From Hippea sp964442345 (GTDB taxonomy: Bacteria > Campylobacterota_A > Desulfurellia > Desulfurellales > Hippeaceae), in contig CAYTZD010000018.1 in the NCBI GenBank assembly GCA_964442345.1, positions 1 through 24,914 on the forward strand: a DNA stretch of 24,914 bases, written 5' to 3'. A model generated the notes under the pieces. It was not told the origin of the DNA and made no database searches. It saw nothing but the letters and a program-made list of their open reading frames with translations. Below, in pieces: positions 1 through 8,249 of this stretch. Position numbers and translations under genes: made by a program. Position 1 is the first letter of the stretch. Each line of letters begins with the position of its first letter.

Positions 1-2
1 AG

Positions 3-18
3 CATTTGCTTACCCTCC
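3..18 (-). promoter_or_regulatory. Ribosome-binding site and start codon of a further downstream gene
   Basis: On the minus strand a GGAGGG (positions 18-13) is followed after 7 nt by ATG (5-3). This is a good Shine-Dalgarno plus start arrangement, 54 nt past the end of the EAL gene's final sense codon. The left-hand operon therefore probably continues beyond the window with another gene, whose product cannot be seen. No terminator-like hairpin was seen between position 71 and this site. Confidence 0.6.
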
Positions 19-71
19 GCTTTTTTTGATTCCTGCGAGAATTTACTAAGTTTTTACTAAAAAGGCAAGGT

Positions 72-1709
72 TTATTCTATTATCTGAGAGAGTGGTTTTG
101 GCTTTGAGATAAAGTATCCTTGAGAAAAGTCAACGCCCATCTCTTTTACCTTCTGATATATCTCATTATTCTCAACAAACTCTGCGACTGTTTTTATCTC
201 GAAGTTTCTTGCAAAATCTATGATACTTTTTAGGGCTTTTTTATTAAAATCGTCTCTAACAATATTTTTCACTATGCTTCCATCTATTTTTATATAATCT
301 GGTTGAAATCTTACAATCCTTTCCAAATTTGAGTATCCGCTGCCGTAATCATCGACTGAAACTTTGATAGAATATCTCTTTTTTATCTCGTTGACGAAAT
401 CTATTACATTATCTATGTTTTTGTATAATTCATCTTCCAAAAGCTCAAAGGTAATCTTGTTTGATATCTCCTTGTGTTCTTTTAAGGATTTACATATAAA
501 ATCTTTTATTCTGCTATTCTCTAAATCAGAAGCCGAAAAATTTACCGATATCTCTTTATTTAGTTTGTTTATTGCATCTGCTGCGAGTTTTAGCATTATT
601 CCAGTCATTTTACTGTAATATCCGCTCATTTTTGCTGCTTCTAAAAACGCAAAAGGAGAGAGAATGTTGCCTTTTGAATCTTTCAGTCTTACCAATGCTT
701 CGTATTTATCTATCTGTTCGCTTTTGTTGTTGAGAATAGGTTGAAAGTATGCTATTATCCTGTCGTTGTGTATAGCTTGTCTTATCTCTCTTATCATGTT
801 TATGCTTTTCTTCTCTTCTTCAAATAGCTTTTCTGCTATCTCATTTGCGAATACGACATCCAAGTTTTCTCTTAATGCATGATTGAGCGCTATCCTTGCA
901 CTTTCAAATGTTTTCTTTTTAAGGCATGAAAAGCTTGTTGTTAATACAAGTTCGTATTCTATTTCACCAATTTTTAAAGGTTTGCGTCTTGAGTTTTCAA
1001 TAAGCGTATGTATGTTTGAAAAGCAGTCTTTAGGTGTTATATGGTTGTCTATGTCGTCATTTAGTAGGGCAAACTCATCGTCATTGATATGGAATAGCTC
1101 TGAACTTTTACAGAATTCTGGCAATAGGCTTTCTATGTATTCTGGCATATTTATCTTTATGGTATTTGCAATATTTTCTCCGTAGAATTCTTCTAATACA
1201 GAATAGTTTTTTATCTTTATAAGCATTAGTTTAGGAACTTTGCACTCTTTTAATCTTTCCATTAACGCTATTTTATTGGGAAGGTTGGTTGTTGGGTCGC
1301 ATGTTGCTAAAATGTATTTTTTCACTATTTTGGAGTAATTGATATAGGATCTGCATCTGACTATTAATTCTTCTTTATCTATTGGTTTGCTTATGAAATC
1401 GTTTACACCAGCATCAAGTGCTTTAATTTTGTCTTCTTTGCTATCAAGTGCTGTTATCATAATAATGGGTATTTTGTCCAATATCTCTGTGTTTCTTATG
1501 ATTTTTGTTGCTAAAAAACCATCCATCTCTGGCATGATAGCATCCATTAGGATAAGGTCTGGCAAGTGTTCTTTTGCTATGCTTACAGCTTCTTGTCCGT
1601 TTGCTGCTTCTAAGAATCTGTATCCTTCATTTTTTAGTATTGCTTTTATCAGGACTCTGTTTTCTTTTTTATCGTCTGCGATGAGTATTGTGCTGTTTTC
1701 CTGATTCAT
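72..1709 (-). CDS. Response regulator with degenerate GGDEF and intact EAL domain (cyclic-di-GMP phosphodiesterase)
   Basis: A soluble 545-residue protein with three domains. The receiver (about 7-125) has the DD pair at 11-12, phosphoacceptor D56 in LMDAIMP, and K108 in SKP. A GGDEF-like domain (about 137-290) carries NDDEF (209-213) in place of GGDEF, so cyclase activity is not expected. The EAL domain (about 308-545) keeps the residues expected of an active phosphodiesterase: EAL at 337-339, N390, E422, the D453-D454 pair, K474, E510 and Q530. It probably hydrolyses cyclic-di-GMP under control of receiver phosphorylation. The start overlaps the stop of the upstream kinase by 4 nt (ATGA), which suggests translational coupling. 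As the last regulator in an operon with two hybrid kinases and an Hpt protein, it is the likely output of that relay. Confidence 0.93.
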   Translation of the reverse strand: MNQENSTILIADDKKENRVLIKAILKNEGYRFLEAANGQEAVSIAKEHLPDLILMDAIMPEMDGFLATKIIRNTEILDKIPIIMITALDSKEDKIKALDAGVNDFISKPIDKEELIVRCRSYINYSKIVKKYILATCDPTTNLPNKIALMERLKECKVPKLMLIKIKNYSVLEEFYGENIANTIKINMPEYIESLLPEFCKSSELFHINDDEFALLNDDIDNHITPKDCFSNIHTLIENSRRKPLKIGEIEYELVLTTSFSCLKKKTFESARIALNHALRENLDVVFANEIAEKLFEEEKKSINMIREIRQAIHNDRIIAYFQPILNNKSEQIDKYEALVRLKDSKGNILSPFAFLEAAKMSGYYSKMTGIMLKLAADAINKLNKEISVNFSASDLENSRIKDFICKSLKEHKEISNKITFELLEDELYKNIDNVIDFVNEIKKRYSIKVSVDDYGSGYSNLERIVRFQPDYIKIDGSIVKNIVRDDFNKKALKSIIDFARNFEIKTVAEFVENNEIYQKVKEMGVDFSQGYFISKPKPLSQIIE

Positions 1710-3880
1710 ATAAATCTCTTTAATGTGTTTAGCAGTTTATTTTTGTCTATTGGTTTTGTTATGTATTCATCGGCTCCAGCTTTAATAAACTTTTCTCTTT
1801 CGTTTTTTACGGCATTGGCTGTTATTACTATTATCGGTGTGTGTTTTAAGTGTTTCTCTTTTTCTATCTCTCTTATGATTTTAGTTGCTTTGAGTCCGTT
1901 TATCTCTGGCATATTCTCATCCATTAGTATTATACTATACTCATTCTCTTTGAATTTTTCAATAGCTTCTTTACCGTTTTGAGCTTCATCTGTTTTGCAA
2001 CCTATCTTTTTTAAGATAATGTTTAGCAGCATTCTATTACTCTTATTGTCATCGACTATAAGTATGCTTTTTCTGTTGTGATTTAAGTTTTCTTCGTTTT
2101 TAGTTTCTTGGTGTAGTTTTAACGGCAGACAGAAGAAGAAGGTGCTGCCTTCGTTCTCTTTGCTTTCTAAGTTTAGTTTGCCACCCATCAATTCGATTAG
2201 TTTTGAAGAGATGGCAAGACCCAAACCTGTGCCGTCAAACTGCTTTGTTGCTGAACTGTCTGCTTGAACAAATGGTTTGAGTATTATTTTTTGCTTATCT
2301 TCTGGTATGCCTATACCTTCATCTTTTATAGAGAAGCAAAACTCTTCATCTTGATAATGAGTTTTTATTGTTATGGTTGTTCCTTCATTTGAAAACTTTA
2401 TCGCATTGCTTAATAGGTTTGCTATTATCTGTTTTAATCTTAGTGCATCTCCTGTTACGGTTTGATTTAGATTTGTTTCTTCAAGGGTTATACTTATATT
2501 CTTTTCTTTGGCTTTTGCTTTGAAGGTGTTTATTATTTGATTTATCTCATCTCTTAGATTGAATGGTTTTGATTCTATTTGCATTTTACCGTGTTCTATC
2601 TTTGAGAAATCCAGTATGTCGTTTAATATTCTCAATAAGTCTCTTGCTGATTTTTCTATAATGTTTATATACTCCAATCTCTGCGTGTTGCTTTCGGTCT
2701 CCTTTAGAATGGTTATAAATCCAATTATGGCATTTAGTGGAGTTTTTATCTCGTGGGATATGTTTGCAAAAAACTCTGTTTTTGCCCTATTTGACGCGAT
2801 AGCTTCCCTTGTTTTTCTTCTTAATCTTTCTGTTAGATCGAATAATTTGTCTCGTGTTTTGTTTATGCTATCTGCAAGTATCTCAAGTTCATCGCCTGTT
2901 TTTATCTTTAGATGACCTTTTTCTGGTAGCATTGTAAAGTTTTGTATGTAATTAGTTATCTCTTCAATAGGTGATGTGATTCTATTGGATATTTTTATTA
3001 TAACTGTTGTTCCGATAATGGCTATAATTATGAGTATGCCTGTTGCCGTCATTGTATAACTTAATATACCTTCTAATAAATTGCTTGTTGAGTATCCAAG
3101 TATTATGGTGGAGTGATTAAAGATTGGCTTTTTGTATATAAATTCATTTTCTTTATTCACTGATACACTTTCTAAATCATTATGCTTTACAGAAAGAGGG
3201 GAAAATATACTTTTTGAGTGTTTTATTTCTATCTTTTTTCCTATTTCAGATGGAATTGTTGAAAACTCTATTACTCCATTTTCTGATACAATCCTTACTT
3301 TTGCATCTGATGGTGTTTTTTCTTGTATTATCCATCTTAACGGGGTCGAGCATATTATAACACCTTTGAATCTTCCTTTAGCATCCGTAAAAGCCAAAGC
3401 AAATCTCAATACATAAGTTCTTAACGATGTGCAATATTCTATATCGTTTAAGTGAATAACCTTTCCTAATTTTGCCTTTGCACTTTTGTATATCCTGCTG
3501 TTTTTTATATTTTTCTTCTCTGATATTTCCTTTCTTCTGACTATCTTAATTAATTCGGTGCCGTTATTCGATACAAGTTCTATAAAGGGAAATGAATTTG
3601 CATACTCAAAGAGTATATCGTTTGTGCTCTCGTGCGGATGTTTGTTTCTGTACATTGAGCTTAAGCTGTATTTTATAGATAATATCTGCTTTTCTGCAGT
3701 CTTTATGTATAAATCTATGTTATTTCTTATCTCGTTTATATCTCTCTCTGCCGCTAATCTCTTCTCAGTAAGGTAATTTCTACTAAATAGAGTGATACTG
3801 GCTATAAAGTGCATAGCCAAGATTGTTGTTAGAAGTAGGGCATAACACTTGATAAGTTTTTTCTTGATGCTTTTTTTCAT
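1706..3880 (-). CDS. Membrane hybrid sensor histidine kinase (Cache-like sensor, HAMP, HisKA, HATPase, receiver)
   Basis: A 724-residue inner-membrane kinase. A first membrane segment (about 12-33) and a second (about 275-296) flank a roughly 240-residue periplasmic region that looks like a double-Cache sensor (pattern VSNNGTELIKI...LRFALAFTDAKG). HAMP follows (about 297-350), then HisKA with SHEIKTPLN and H376. The HATPase has N box NLLSNAIKF (488-496), DEGIGI and DGTGLGL. A C-terminal receiver (about 605-724) has DD at 610-611, D654 and KP near the end. It should sense an extracytoplasmic small molecule and autophosphorylate; the ligand cannot be told from sequence. It overlaps both neighbours by 4 nt: the Hpt gene upstream and the EAL gene downstream. 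Its receiver can exchange phosphate with that Hpt. Confidence 0.94.
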   Translation of the reverse strand: MKKSIKKKLIKCYALLLTTILAMHFIASITLFSRNYLTEKRLAAERDINEIRNNIDLYIKTAEKQILSIKYSLSSMYRNKHPHESTNDILFEYANSFPFIELVSNNGTELIKIVRRKEISEKKNIKNSRIYKSAKAKLGKVIHLNDIEYCTSLRTYVLRFALAFTDAKGRFKGVIICSTPLRWIIQEKTPSDAKVRIVSENGVIEFSTIPSEIGKKIEIKHSKSIFSPLSVKHNDLESVSVNKENEFIYKKPIFNHSTIILGYSTSNLLEGILSYTMTATGILIIIAIIGTTVIIKISNRITSPIEEITNYIQNFTMLPEKGHLKIKTGDELEILADSINKTRDKLFDLTERLRRKTREAIASNRAKTEFFANISHEIKTPLNAIIGFITILKETESNTQRLEYINIIEKSARDLLRILNDILDFSKIEHGKMQIESKPFNLRDEINQIINTFKAKAKEKNISITLEETNLNQTVTGDALRLKQIIANLLSNAIKFSNEGTTITIKTHYQDEEFCFSIKDEGIGIPEDKQKIILKPFVQADSSATKQFDGTGLGLAISSKLIELMGGKLNLESKENEGSTFFFCLPLKLHQETKNEENLNHNRKSILIVDDNKSNRMLLNIILKKIGCKTDEAQNGKEAIEKFKENEYSIILMDENMPEINGLKATKIIREIEKEKHLKHTPIIVITANAVKNEREKFIKAGADEYITKPIDKNKLLNTLKRFI

Positions 3881-4197
3881 GTTATCTTAATCTTTTCTAT
3901 AGACTCCTTTAAGGTTTGATAATTTTTTTTGTAGTCTATTTTTCTTTTCTCTTTTGCTGCAAGTTCTATGCTCTTTGCGGTTTCTGATATGTGCATTAAT
4001 CTTAGGTTGGCTGATGAGCCTTTTATTGCATGGGCTGATTTTGCTATCTGATCAAAGTTTAGCTTTTCTATAGCATCTTCTAAATTGCTGAGTTCGTCTT
4101 CTGCGGTATTGAGAAATATCTCAACAAGCATATCGACTTCATCTTTTTCTAAATCCAGTTCATTCTTCAAGGTCTCATAATCAATATTATAAGCCAT
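3877..4197 (-). CDS. Stand-alone histidine phosphotransfer (Hpt) protein
   Basis: A 106-residue, nearly all-helical protein with the Hpt signature SAHAIKGSSANL (around residue 54), whose first His after the Ala is the phosphoacceptor. Hpt proteins shuttle phosphoryl groups between receivers and have no catalytic activity of their own. The start at 4197 is supported by AAGGAGTAG just upstream on the minus strand. The stop overlaps the start of the membrane hybrid kinase by 4 nt. Sitting between two hybrid kinases and upstream of a REC-EAL protein, it most likely links the kinases' receivers to the EAL protein's receiver, although cross-talk to other receivers in this window is possible. Confidence 0.92.
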   Translation of the reverse strand: MAYNIDYETLKNELDLEKDEVDMLVEIFLNTAEDELSNLEDAIEKLNFDQIAKSAHAIKGSSANLRLMHISETAKSIELAAKEKRKIDYKKNYQTLKESIEKIKIT

Positions 4198-4203
4198 ATT
4201 TAT

Positions 4204-6117
4204 CTACTCCTTACTTTTAAATATCTTTTTTAAAATATACTCTAATTTCTGTTTGTTTATCGGTTTTGTTATGTATTCGTCTATCTGCATCTTTTTAATC
4301 GTTGCAGCATCGAGTATATCAGCAGTAATTAAAATAACTGCGACGGAACTGTTTAATTCTTTTATCTTTTTTGCCACTTCTGGACCTTTTAAATTTGGCA
4401 TATTGTTATCCATTATCACTGCATCGTATCTATTATTTTTGAACTTTTCTAAGGCTTCTTCTCCATCCTTTGCAATATCGGTTTCTATACACATCTTTGA
4501 TAAAATTATAGACATTAGCTTTCTTGTAGATTCATCATCATCTGCAAGAAGTATCCTTTTATTGAAGCATAGTTCTTTTTTATCTTTGTTGTCATCTTTA
4601 TCTTCTTCGGCTGTCTCTATGGGTATTGAGAAAAAGAACCTGCTGCCTTTGTCTTTTTCGCTTTCCACTTGTAATTCACCGCCTAAAAGCTTTACAAGTT
4701 TTGAAGAGATGGTTAAACCCAGTCCGCTTCCACCGTATTTCTGTGCTGTTGAGTCTTCTTCTTGTGAAAATAGGTCGAATATATGCTTTTGTTTCTCTTT
4801 GCTTATTCCGATGCCTGTATCTATTACATTGAATTGGAGTTTGCCATCTTGTTTTTTTATCAGAAGCTTTACTTTGCCATTTTCTGGTGTGAATTTTATT
4901 GCATTACCTATGAGATTTACGAGTATCTGTTTTAACCGTAAAGGGTCTGTTTTTATAAGCTTTGGAGTTTTGCCTTCTATGTTTACTGAAAATGTTAGAT
5001 GTTTTTTGTCTGCTATTGGTTCAAACATCTCTTTTATCTCTTCAATGAATTCTTCAAGGTTAAGATTCTCTTTATTTATACTCATTTTGCCGTTTTCTAT
5101 TCTTGACATATCCAAGATGTCGTTTATTAGAAGCAACATAGTTTGGACTGAATTTTTTATACTTTTTAAGTAATTGCGTTTTTCTTTATCTGTCTCTTTT
5201 TCAAGAAGGATATCTACAAATCCACTTATTGAGCTTAGCGGTATCTTAAGATCGTGGGATATGCTTGAGAAGAATATATTTCTCTGCTTTTCCATCCATT
5301 TGATTTTTTTTAATGACTCATTGAGTTTTTTTTGATGGCTTTCTATTATTTTGACATTGATATAGTTTTTTATGTGCAGTGAGCATTTCAGTAGAAGATG
5401 CTCTATAGAATATGGTTTTTTTATAAAATCACTTGCTCCCTTTTTTAGAAGCTTTGCAATAACTTCTTCGTCGTCTGCTGCAGATACAATTATAACGGGA
5501 AGGGATGCAAATTTTTTCTCTTTTTTTATCTTTGTTAGAATCTCATAGCCATTCATATCTGGCAGTTCATAATCCAAAAGAAGTAAATCTATCTCTTCTT
5601 TGTTAAGTAGTTCAAAACACTCCTTAGCGTTTTTGGCTGCAAGAACATTGTATCTTCTTGCCTTTAGTATATTGTATAACATCTTGCGGGAGAATGAAGA
5701 ATCTTCGACTATTAGAATGTTTATTGAAGGGTTGTATTCCAGTTCCTTTATTAAATTTTTTATATCGTTTATGATTACGGGAAGGGAAGACGATTTTGAA
5801 AAATAGTCCAATATGCCTGCATTAAATAGATAGTTTCTTCTAACGGTATCGTTATCCGATGTTAATACTATGATTTTTTTACGCTTGCTTTTTGGTAATT
5901 CTTCAACGAGATCTTCTCCTTCTCCATCTGGAAGGATTAGATCAAGTATAATGTAATCGAAGTCGTCTTTTTCTATAATTTCCGTTGCTTCTTTAAGGTT
6001 AAATGCTTGATAGACAATATAATTTTCCTTTCTTAGCTCTTTTGTTATTGTATTATTAAGAAACGGGCTATCGTCTATGACTAAGATTTTATAACTCTTT
6101 TCTTCTTCTAATACCAT
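4204..6117 (-). CDS. Soluble hybrid histidine kinase, REC-REC-HisKA-HATPase-REC
   Basis: A 637-residue kinase with no membrane segment. Two receivers lead: REC1 (about 8-125, D59 in ILDLILP) and REC2 (about 132-250, D182 in LDYELP, KP at 234-235). A helical linker (250-285) follows, then HisKA with SISHDLKIPLS and H288. The HATPase has NLIGNAIKF (401-409), DTGIGI (433-438) and GGSGLGL (462-468). REC3 (about 520-637) has D570 in IMDNNMP and a KP near the end. Two N-terminal receivers suggest that the kinase is controlled by other phosphorelays instead of by a ligand, and REC3 can feed the Hpt protein next door. REC1 has SKS where KP is usual. The start has no strong ribosome-binding site. This is the first gene of the left operon, divergent from the chemosensory operon. 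Confidence 0.94.
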   Translation of the reverse strand: MVLEEEKSYKILVIDDSPFLNNTITKELRKENYIVYQAFNLKEATEIIEKDDFDYIILDLILPDGEGEDLVEELPKSKRKKIIVLTSDNDTVRRNYLFNAGILDYFSKSSSLPVIINDIKNLIKELEYNPSINILIVEDSSFSRKMLYNILKARRYNVLAAKNAKECFELLNKEEIDLLLLDYELPDMNGYEILTKIKKEKKFASLPVIIVSAADDEEVIAKLLKKGASDFIKKPYSIEHLLLKCSLHIKNYINVKIIESHQKKLNESLKKIKWMEKQRNIFFSSISHDLKIPLSSISGFVDILLEKETDKEKRNYLKSIKNSVQTMLLLINDILDMSRIENGKMSINKENLNLEEFIEEIKEMFEPIADKKHLTFSVNIEGKTPKLIKTDPLRLKQILVNLIGNAIKFTPENGKVKLLIKKQDGKLQFNVIDTGIGISKEKQKHIFDLFSQEEDSTAQKYGGSGLGLTISSKLVKLLGGELQVESEKDKGSRFFFSIPIETAEEDKDDNKDKKELCFNKRILLADDDESTRKLMSIILSKMCIETDIAKDGEEALEKFKNNRYDAVIMDNNMPNLKGPEVAKKIKELNSSVAVILITADILDAATIKKMQIDEYITKPINKQKLEYILKKIFKSKE

Positions 6118-6175
6118 ACTTTATTTTACAGTAGGTTTTACTTTTAGTCAATGCCAGTATTGTTAAATATATTAA

Positions 6176-6201
6176 GGTATGGTTTTAATAATTTTGGTAT
6201 G
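6176..6201. repeat. Pair of direct repeats in the divergent intergenic region
   Basis: GGTATG occurs at 6176-6181 and again at 6196-6201, exactly 20 bp apart, about two helical turns on one DNA face. Flanking bases are similar (TTAAGGTATGG and TTTTGGTATGA). The pair lies in the 195-bp spacer between two divergent operons, just upstream of the proposed plus-strand promoter. It could be a regulator's binding site or chance in AT-rich DNA. Confidence 0.3.
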
Positions 6202-6213
6202 AGAATTATTATG

Positions 6214-6242
6214 TTGCAAAAATATTAAATATGTGTTATATA
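6214..6242 (+). promoter_or_regulatory. Candidate sigma-70-type promoter of the chemosensory operon
   Basis: TTGCAA (6214-6219) and TATATA (6237-6242) are separated by 17 bp and lie about 70 bp before the first start codon. Both hexamers are close to the consensus with ideal spacing. The surrounding DNA is very AT-rich, so chance matches are possible. The rest of the 195-bp divergent spacer (6118-6312) holds only the GGTATG repeats and a ribosome-binding site. I could not pick a convincing minus-strand promoter in it. Confidence 0.45.
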
Positions 6243-6300
6243 TCTACTTAAATAAGCGCTAAGAATCAGACCAGTAGGCTGTTGCCATTTTTTGCTTTTT

Positions 6301-6307
6301 AAGGAGG
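6301..6307 (+). promoter_or_regulatory. Strong ribosome-binding site that fixes the start of the first operon gene
   Basis: AAGGAGG lies 5 nt before the ATG at 6313. This favours the ATG over an in-frame TTG at 6292, which lies upstream of the ribosome-binding site. Confidence 0.8.
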
Positions 6308-6312
6308 TTAAA

Positions 6313-7452
6313 ATGGATAAAAAGATAGAAAAAGAAGGGTTATTATTGAGTATGTCAGATGAATTTATACCCTTTCTTGAAGAGATAAAGAGTAATTTGA
6401 TAGCGGTTGGTTCTCATAGAATAAGAACATTGCTTAATATAGAGATTGGATTTATTGATGCGTTAAAGGATGAGTGTAAAAGCAAGAAAACTGTCGAATA
6501 TTTAAATATAATGGAAAGGGTTGGGCAGGATATAATAAAAGCTGTTGAGTTTCTTTTGAGTATATATAACATAGAGAAGGATATACTGATTGATGAAGAA
6601 AAGGATTTTGATCCCATTGTCGAGCTTGATGTCTCAAATTATTTTAAAGAAAAAAATATCAATCTAAGATTTGACAAAAGTATAAAGCCGATAAAGGGTG
6701 ATGTTTCTAAGATAAAGTATATGCTGCTGTCTATTGTTGGTGCTGCATCTAAACTGAGCAATTCTCCTATTGATGCTTTAATAAAGATAGAAGATGGCTA
6801 TTTGGTGTGTAATGTGAATTTTGAAGTTGAGAAAAAGATGCGAGATATTATCATCAATTTCTTTAAAGAGAAGGATAAATTGAATTTTGACGGATTAGAT
6901 AATAAAATGAAAATCGTCCTGTTTAGTTTAGCTTTGACACAAAAGATTGCAGATATGTTGGGTGGTAACTTCTCCTTTAATGAGATGGGTGAGAATGGTT
7001 TGATTTTGAGTTTTTCTTCTCCTGTAAGGAAAGCTGAAGGTAAATTAAAGAAAAAAGAGATATCTTTAAAGGATAAGGAGATTCTTATAGCCGAAGATAA
7101 CAAGGCTAATCAGATGGTGATGAGTATATTGTTTAATAAGGCTGGCATAAAGTTTGACTTGGCAAACAATGGCGAAGAAGCTGTTGAGCTGTTTAAAAAG
7201 AAGAGATATGATATTATTTTAATGGATGTTAGTATGCCTGTGATGGATGGTCTTGAAGCCACAAGAAAGATAAGGGAGTATGAAAAAGAGAATAATCTGG
7301 GTCATACACCTATTATTGCCCTTACGGCGCATGCTATGCGTGGCGAAAGAGAGAAAATTTTAGATGCTGGTATGGACGAGTATATAACAAAACCGGTTGA
7401 AAAAAAGAAGCTTTTCTCTACAATTGAAAATCTGTTGTTAAAAAACTTGTAA
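6313..7452 (+). CDS. Pseudo-histidine kinase with intact C-terminal receiver
   Basis: A soluble 379-residue protein laid out like a hybrid kinase but with the ATP site eroded. The HisKA-like part keeps a phosphoacceptor-like His (SHRIRTLLN, H35 of SHEIRTPLN), but the next Glu is Arg and the Pro is Leu. In the ATPase-like part (about 128-238) the N-box asparagines are gone (SIVGAASKL, 140-148), DxGxG is absent, and GxGLGL reads LFSLAL. The typical IADMLGGNF helix-strand junction survives (212-220), which shows the ancestry. The receiver (about 256-379) is complete: E261-D262, D305 in LMDVSMP, and KP near the end. It is unlikely to autophosphorylate; it may act as a scaffold, a phosphatase, or a partner phosphorylated by another kinase. 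It is the first gene of the chemosensory operon. Confidence 0.88.
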   Translation: MDKKIEKEGLLLSMSDEFIPFLEEIKSNLIAVGSHRIRTLLNIEIGFIDALKDECKSKKTVEYLNIMERVGQDIIKAVEFLLSIYNIEKDILIDEEKDFDPIVELDVSNYFKEKNINLRFDKSIKPIKGDVSKIKYMLLSIVGAASKLSNSPIDALIKIEDGYLVCNVNFEVEKKMRDIIINFFKEKDKLNFDGLDNKMKIVLFSLALTQKIADMLGGNFSFNEMGENGLILSFSSPVRKAEGKLKKKEISLKDKEILIAEDNKANQMVMSILFNKAGIKFDLANNGEEAVELFKKKRYDIILMDVSMPVMDGLEATRKIREYEKENNLGHTPIIALTAHAMRGEREKILDAGMDEYITKPVEKKKLFSTIENLLLKNL

Positions 7453-7467
7453 AGGAAGGAAGAAAAA

Positions 7468-7857
7468 ATGGGTAAGAAGACATTGGTGTTTGTGGATGAT
7501 TCAGAGACTGTATTAATGGCTGCAGAGATGTCTATAAAGCCACTTGTTGATAAAGGTTTGGTGGAGCTTCAAACATTCAAAGACCCGCTTGAATTACTTG
7601 ATGCCGTTGATAGAGGCCTTGTCTATGACCTGCTTATTACCGATGTTAATATGCCGCAGATGAATGGACTTGAGATGGCTCAAAGGTTAAAATCTAACCC
7701 AAATGTAAAATTAAAACCCATCTTGGCTTTGACCACTGAGACATCACCACAGAAAAAGATGATTGCAAAGAAAATAGGTCTTACTGGCTGGGTTACAAAA
7801 CCGTTTACACCTGAGAAGTTGCTTATGGCTGTAAAAAGGGTGTTAAGAATAAGGTAG
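7468..7857 (+). CDS. cheY: CheY-like single-domain response regulator (first copy)
   Basis: A 129-residue stand-alone receiver. The acidic pair D10-D11, phosphoacceptor D59 (ITDVNMP), switch T89 (30 residues after D59, as in CheY) and K111 (TKPF) are all present, so it should be phosphorylated by CheA. The position equivalent to CheY Tyr106 (three before the Lys) is Trp108, unlike the next gene, which has Tyr there. It is preceded by AAGGAAGG and lies 15 nt after the pseudo-kinase gene and 9 nt before the second receiver gene. Its target could be a motor, a cyclic-di-GMP enzyme or a phosphate sink; the sequence does not tell. Confidence 0.93.
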   Translation: MGKKTLVFVDDSETVLMAAEMSIKPLVDKGLVELQTFKDPLELLDAVDRGLVYDLLITDVNMPQMNGLEMAQRLKSNPNVKLKPILALTTETSPQKKMIAKKIGLTGWVTKPFTPEKLLMAVKRVLRIR

Positions 7858-7866
7858 GGTGATAAT

Positions 7867-8235
7867 ATGGGTGCCAAGATATTAATTGTTGACGATTCCG
7901 TTACGGTGAGAATGTATCATAAACAGATTTTAGAAAGCGAAGGATACGAATGTGATGAAGCAGAAAACGGAATGGAGGCTTTAGAAAAGGCTCAAAAGAA
8001 TAAGTATGACCTGTTTTTGGTTGATATAAATATGCCGGTGCTTGATGGTTATAGTTTTGTTAAGCGTTTGAGAGAGGGTGAAGGTTGTGTTGCGCCAGTT
8101 ATTATGATTTCAACGGAATCTGAAATGAAGGATATGGATTTGGCATACGAAAGCGGCGCAAGTATGTATCTAACAAAACCTGTTCACTCAACGACACTTC
8201 TTATAAATGTAAAATTATTGACACATAGAGCATAA
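7867..8235 (+). CDS. cheY: CheY-like single-domain response regulator (second copy)
   Basis: A 122-residue stand-alone receiver with D9-D10, phosphoacceptor D53 (LVDINMPVLDG), switch T83, Tyr101 at the CheY Tyr106 position, and K104 (TKP). It is closer to canonical CheY than the preceding gene. It lies directly before cheA, separated by 14 nt that carry the cheA ribosome-binding site. Two CheY proteins in one operon often divide into an output and a phosphate sink, which is an inference here. Confidence 0.93.
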   Translation: MGAKILIVDDSVTVRMYHKQILESEGYECDEAENGMEALEKAQKNKYDLFLVDINMPVLDGYSFVKRLREGEGCVAPVIMISTESEMKDMDLAYESGASMYLTKPVHSTTLLINVKLLTHRA

Positions 8236-8249
8236 AAGAAGGTGAAACC

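Noticed and set aside
4253..5173. A 306-codon open frame on the plus strand
   Set aside because: It is antisense to the REC-REC kinase, rich in Ser, Phe and Leu as such shadows are, and resembles no protein.
6253..6262. Short AGCGCT palindrome upstream of the chemosensory operon as an operator
   Set aside because: A six-base perfect palindrome is common by chance, and the flanking bases are not symmetrical enough.
6292..6312. A TTG start that would lengthen the pseudo-kinase by 7 residues
   Set aside because: A perfect AAGGAGG ribosome-binding site lies downstream of it, 5 nt before the ATG at 6313.
6349..6378. MSDEFIPFL in the pseudo-kinase read as an H box with His replaced by Asp
   Set aside because: A better match, SHRIRTLLNIEIGF, lies 20 residues on with the His in place, so the earlier segment is only a preceding helix.
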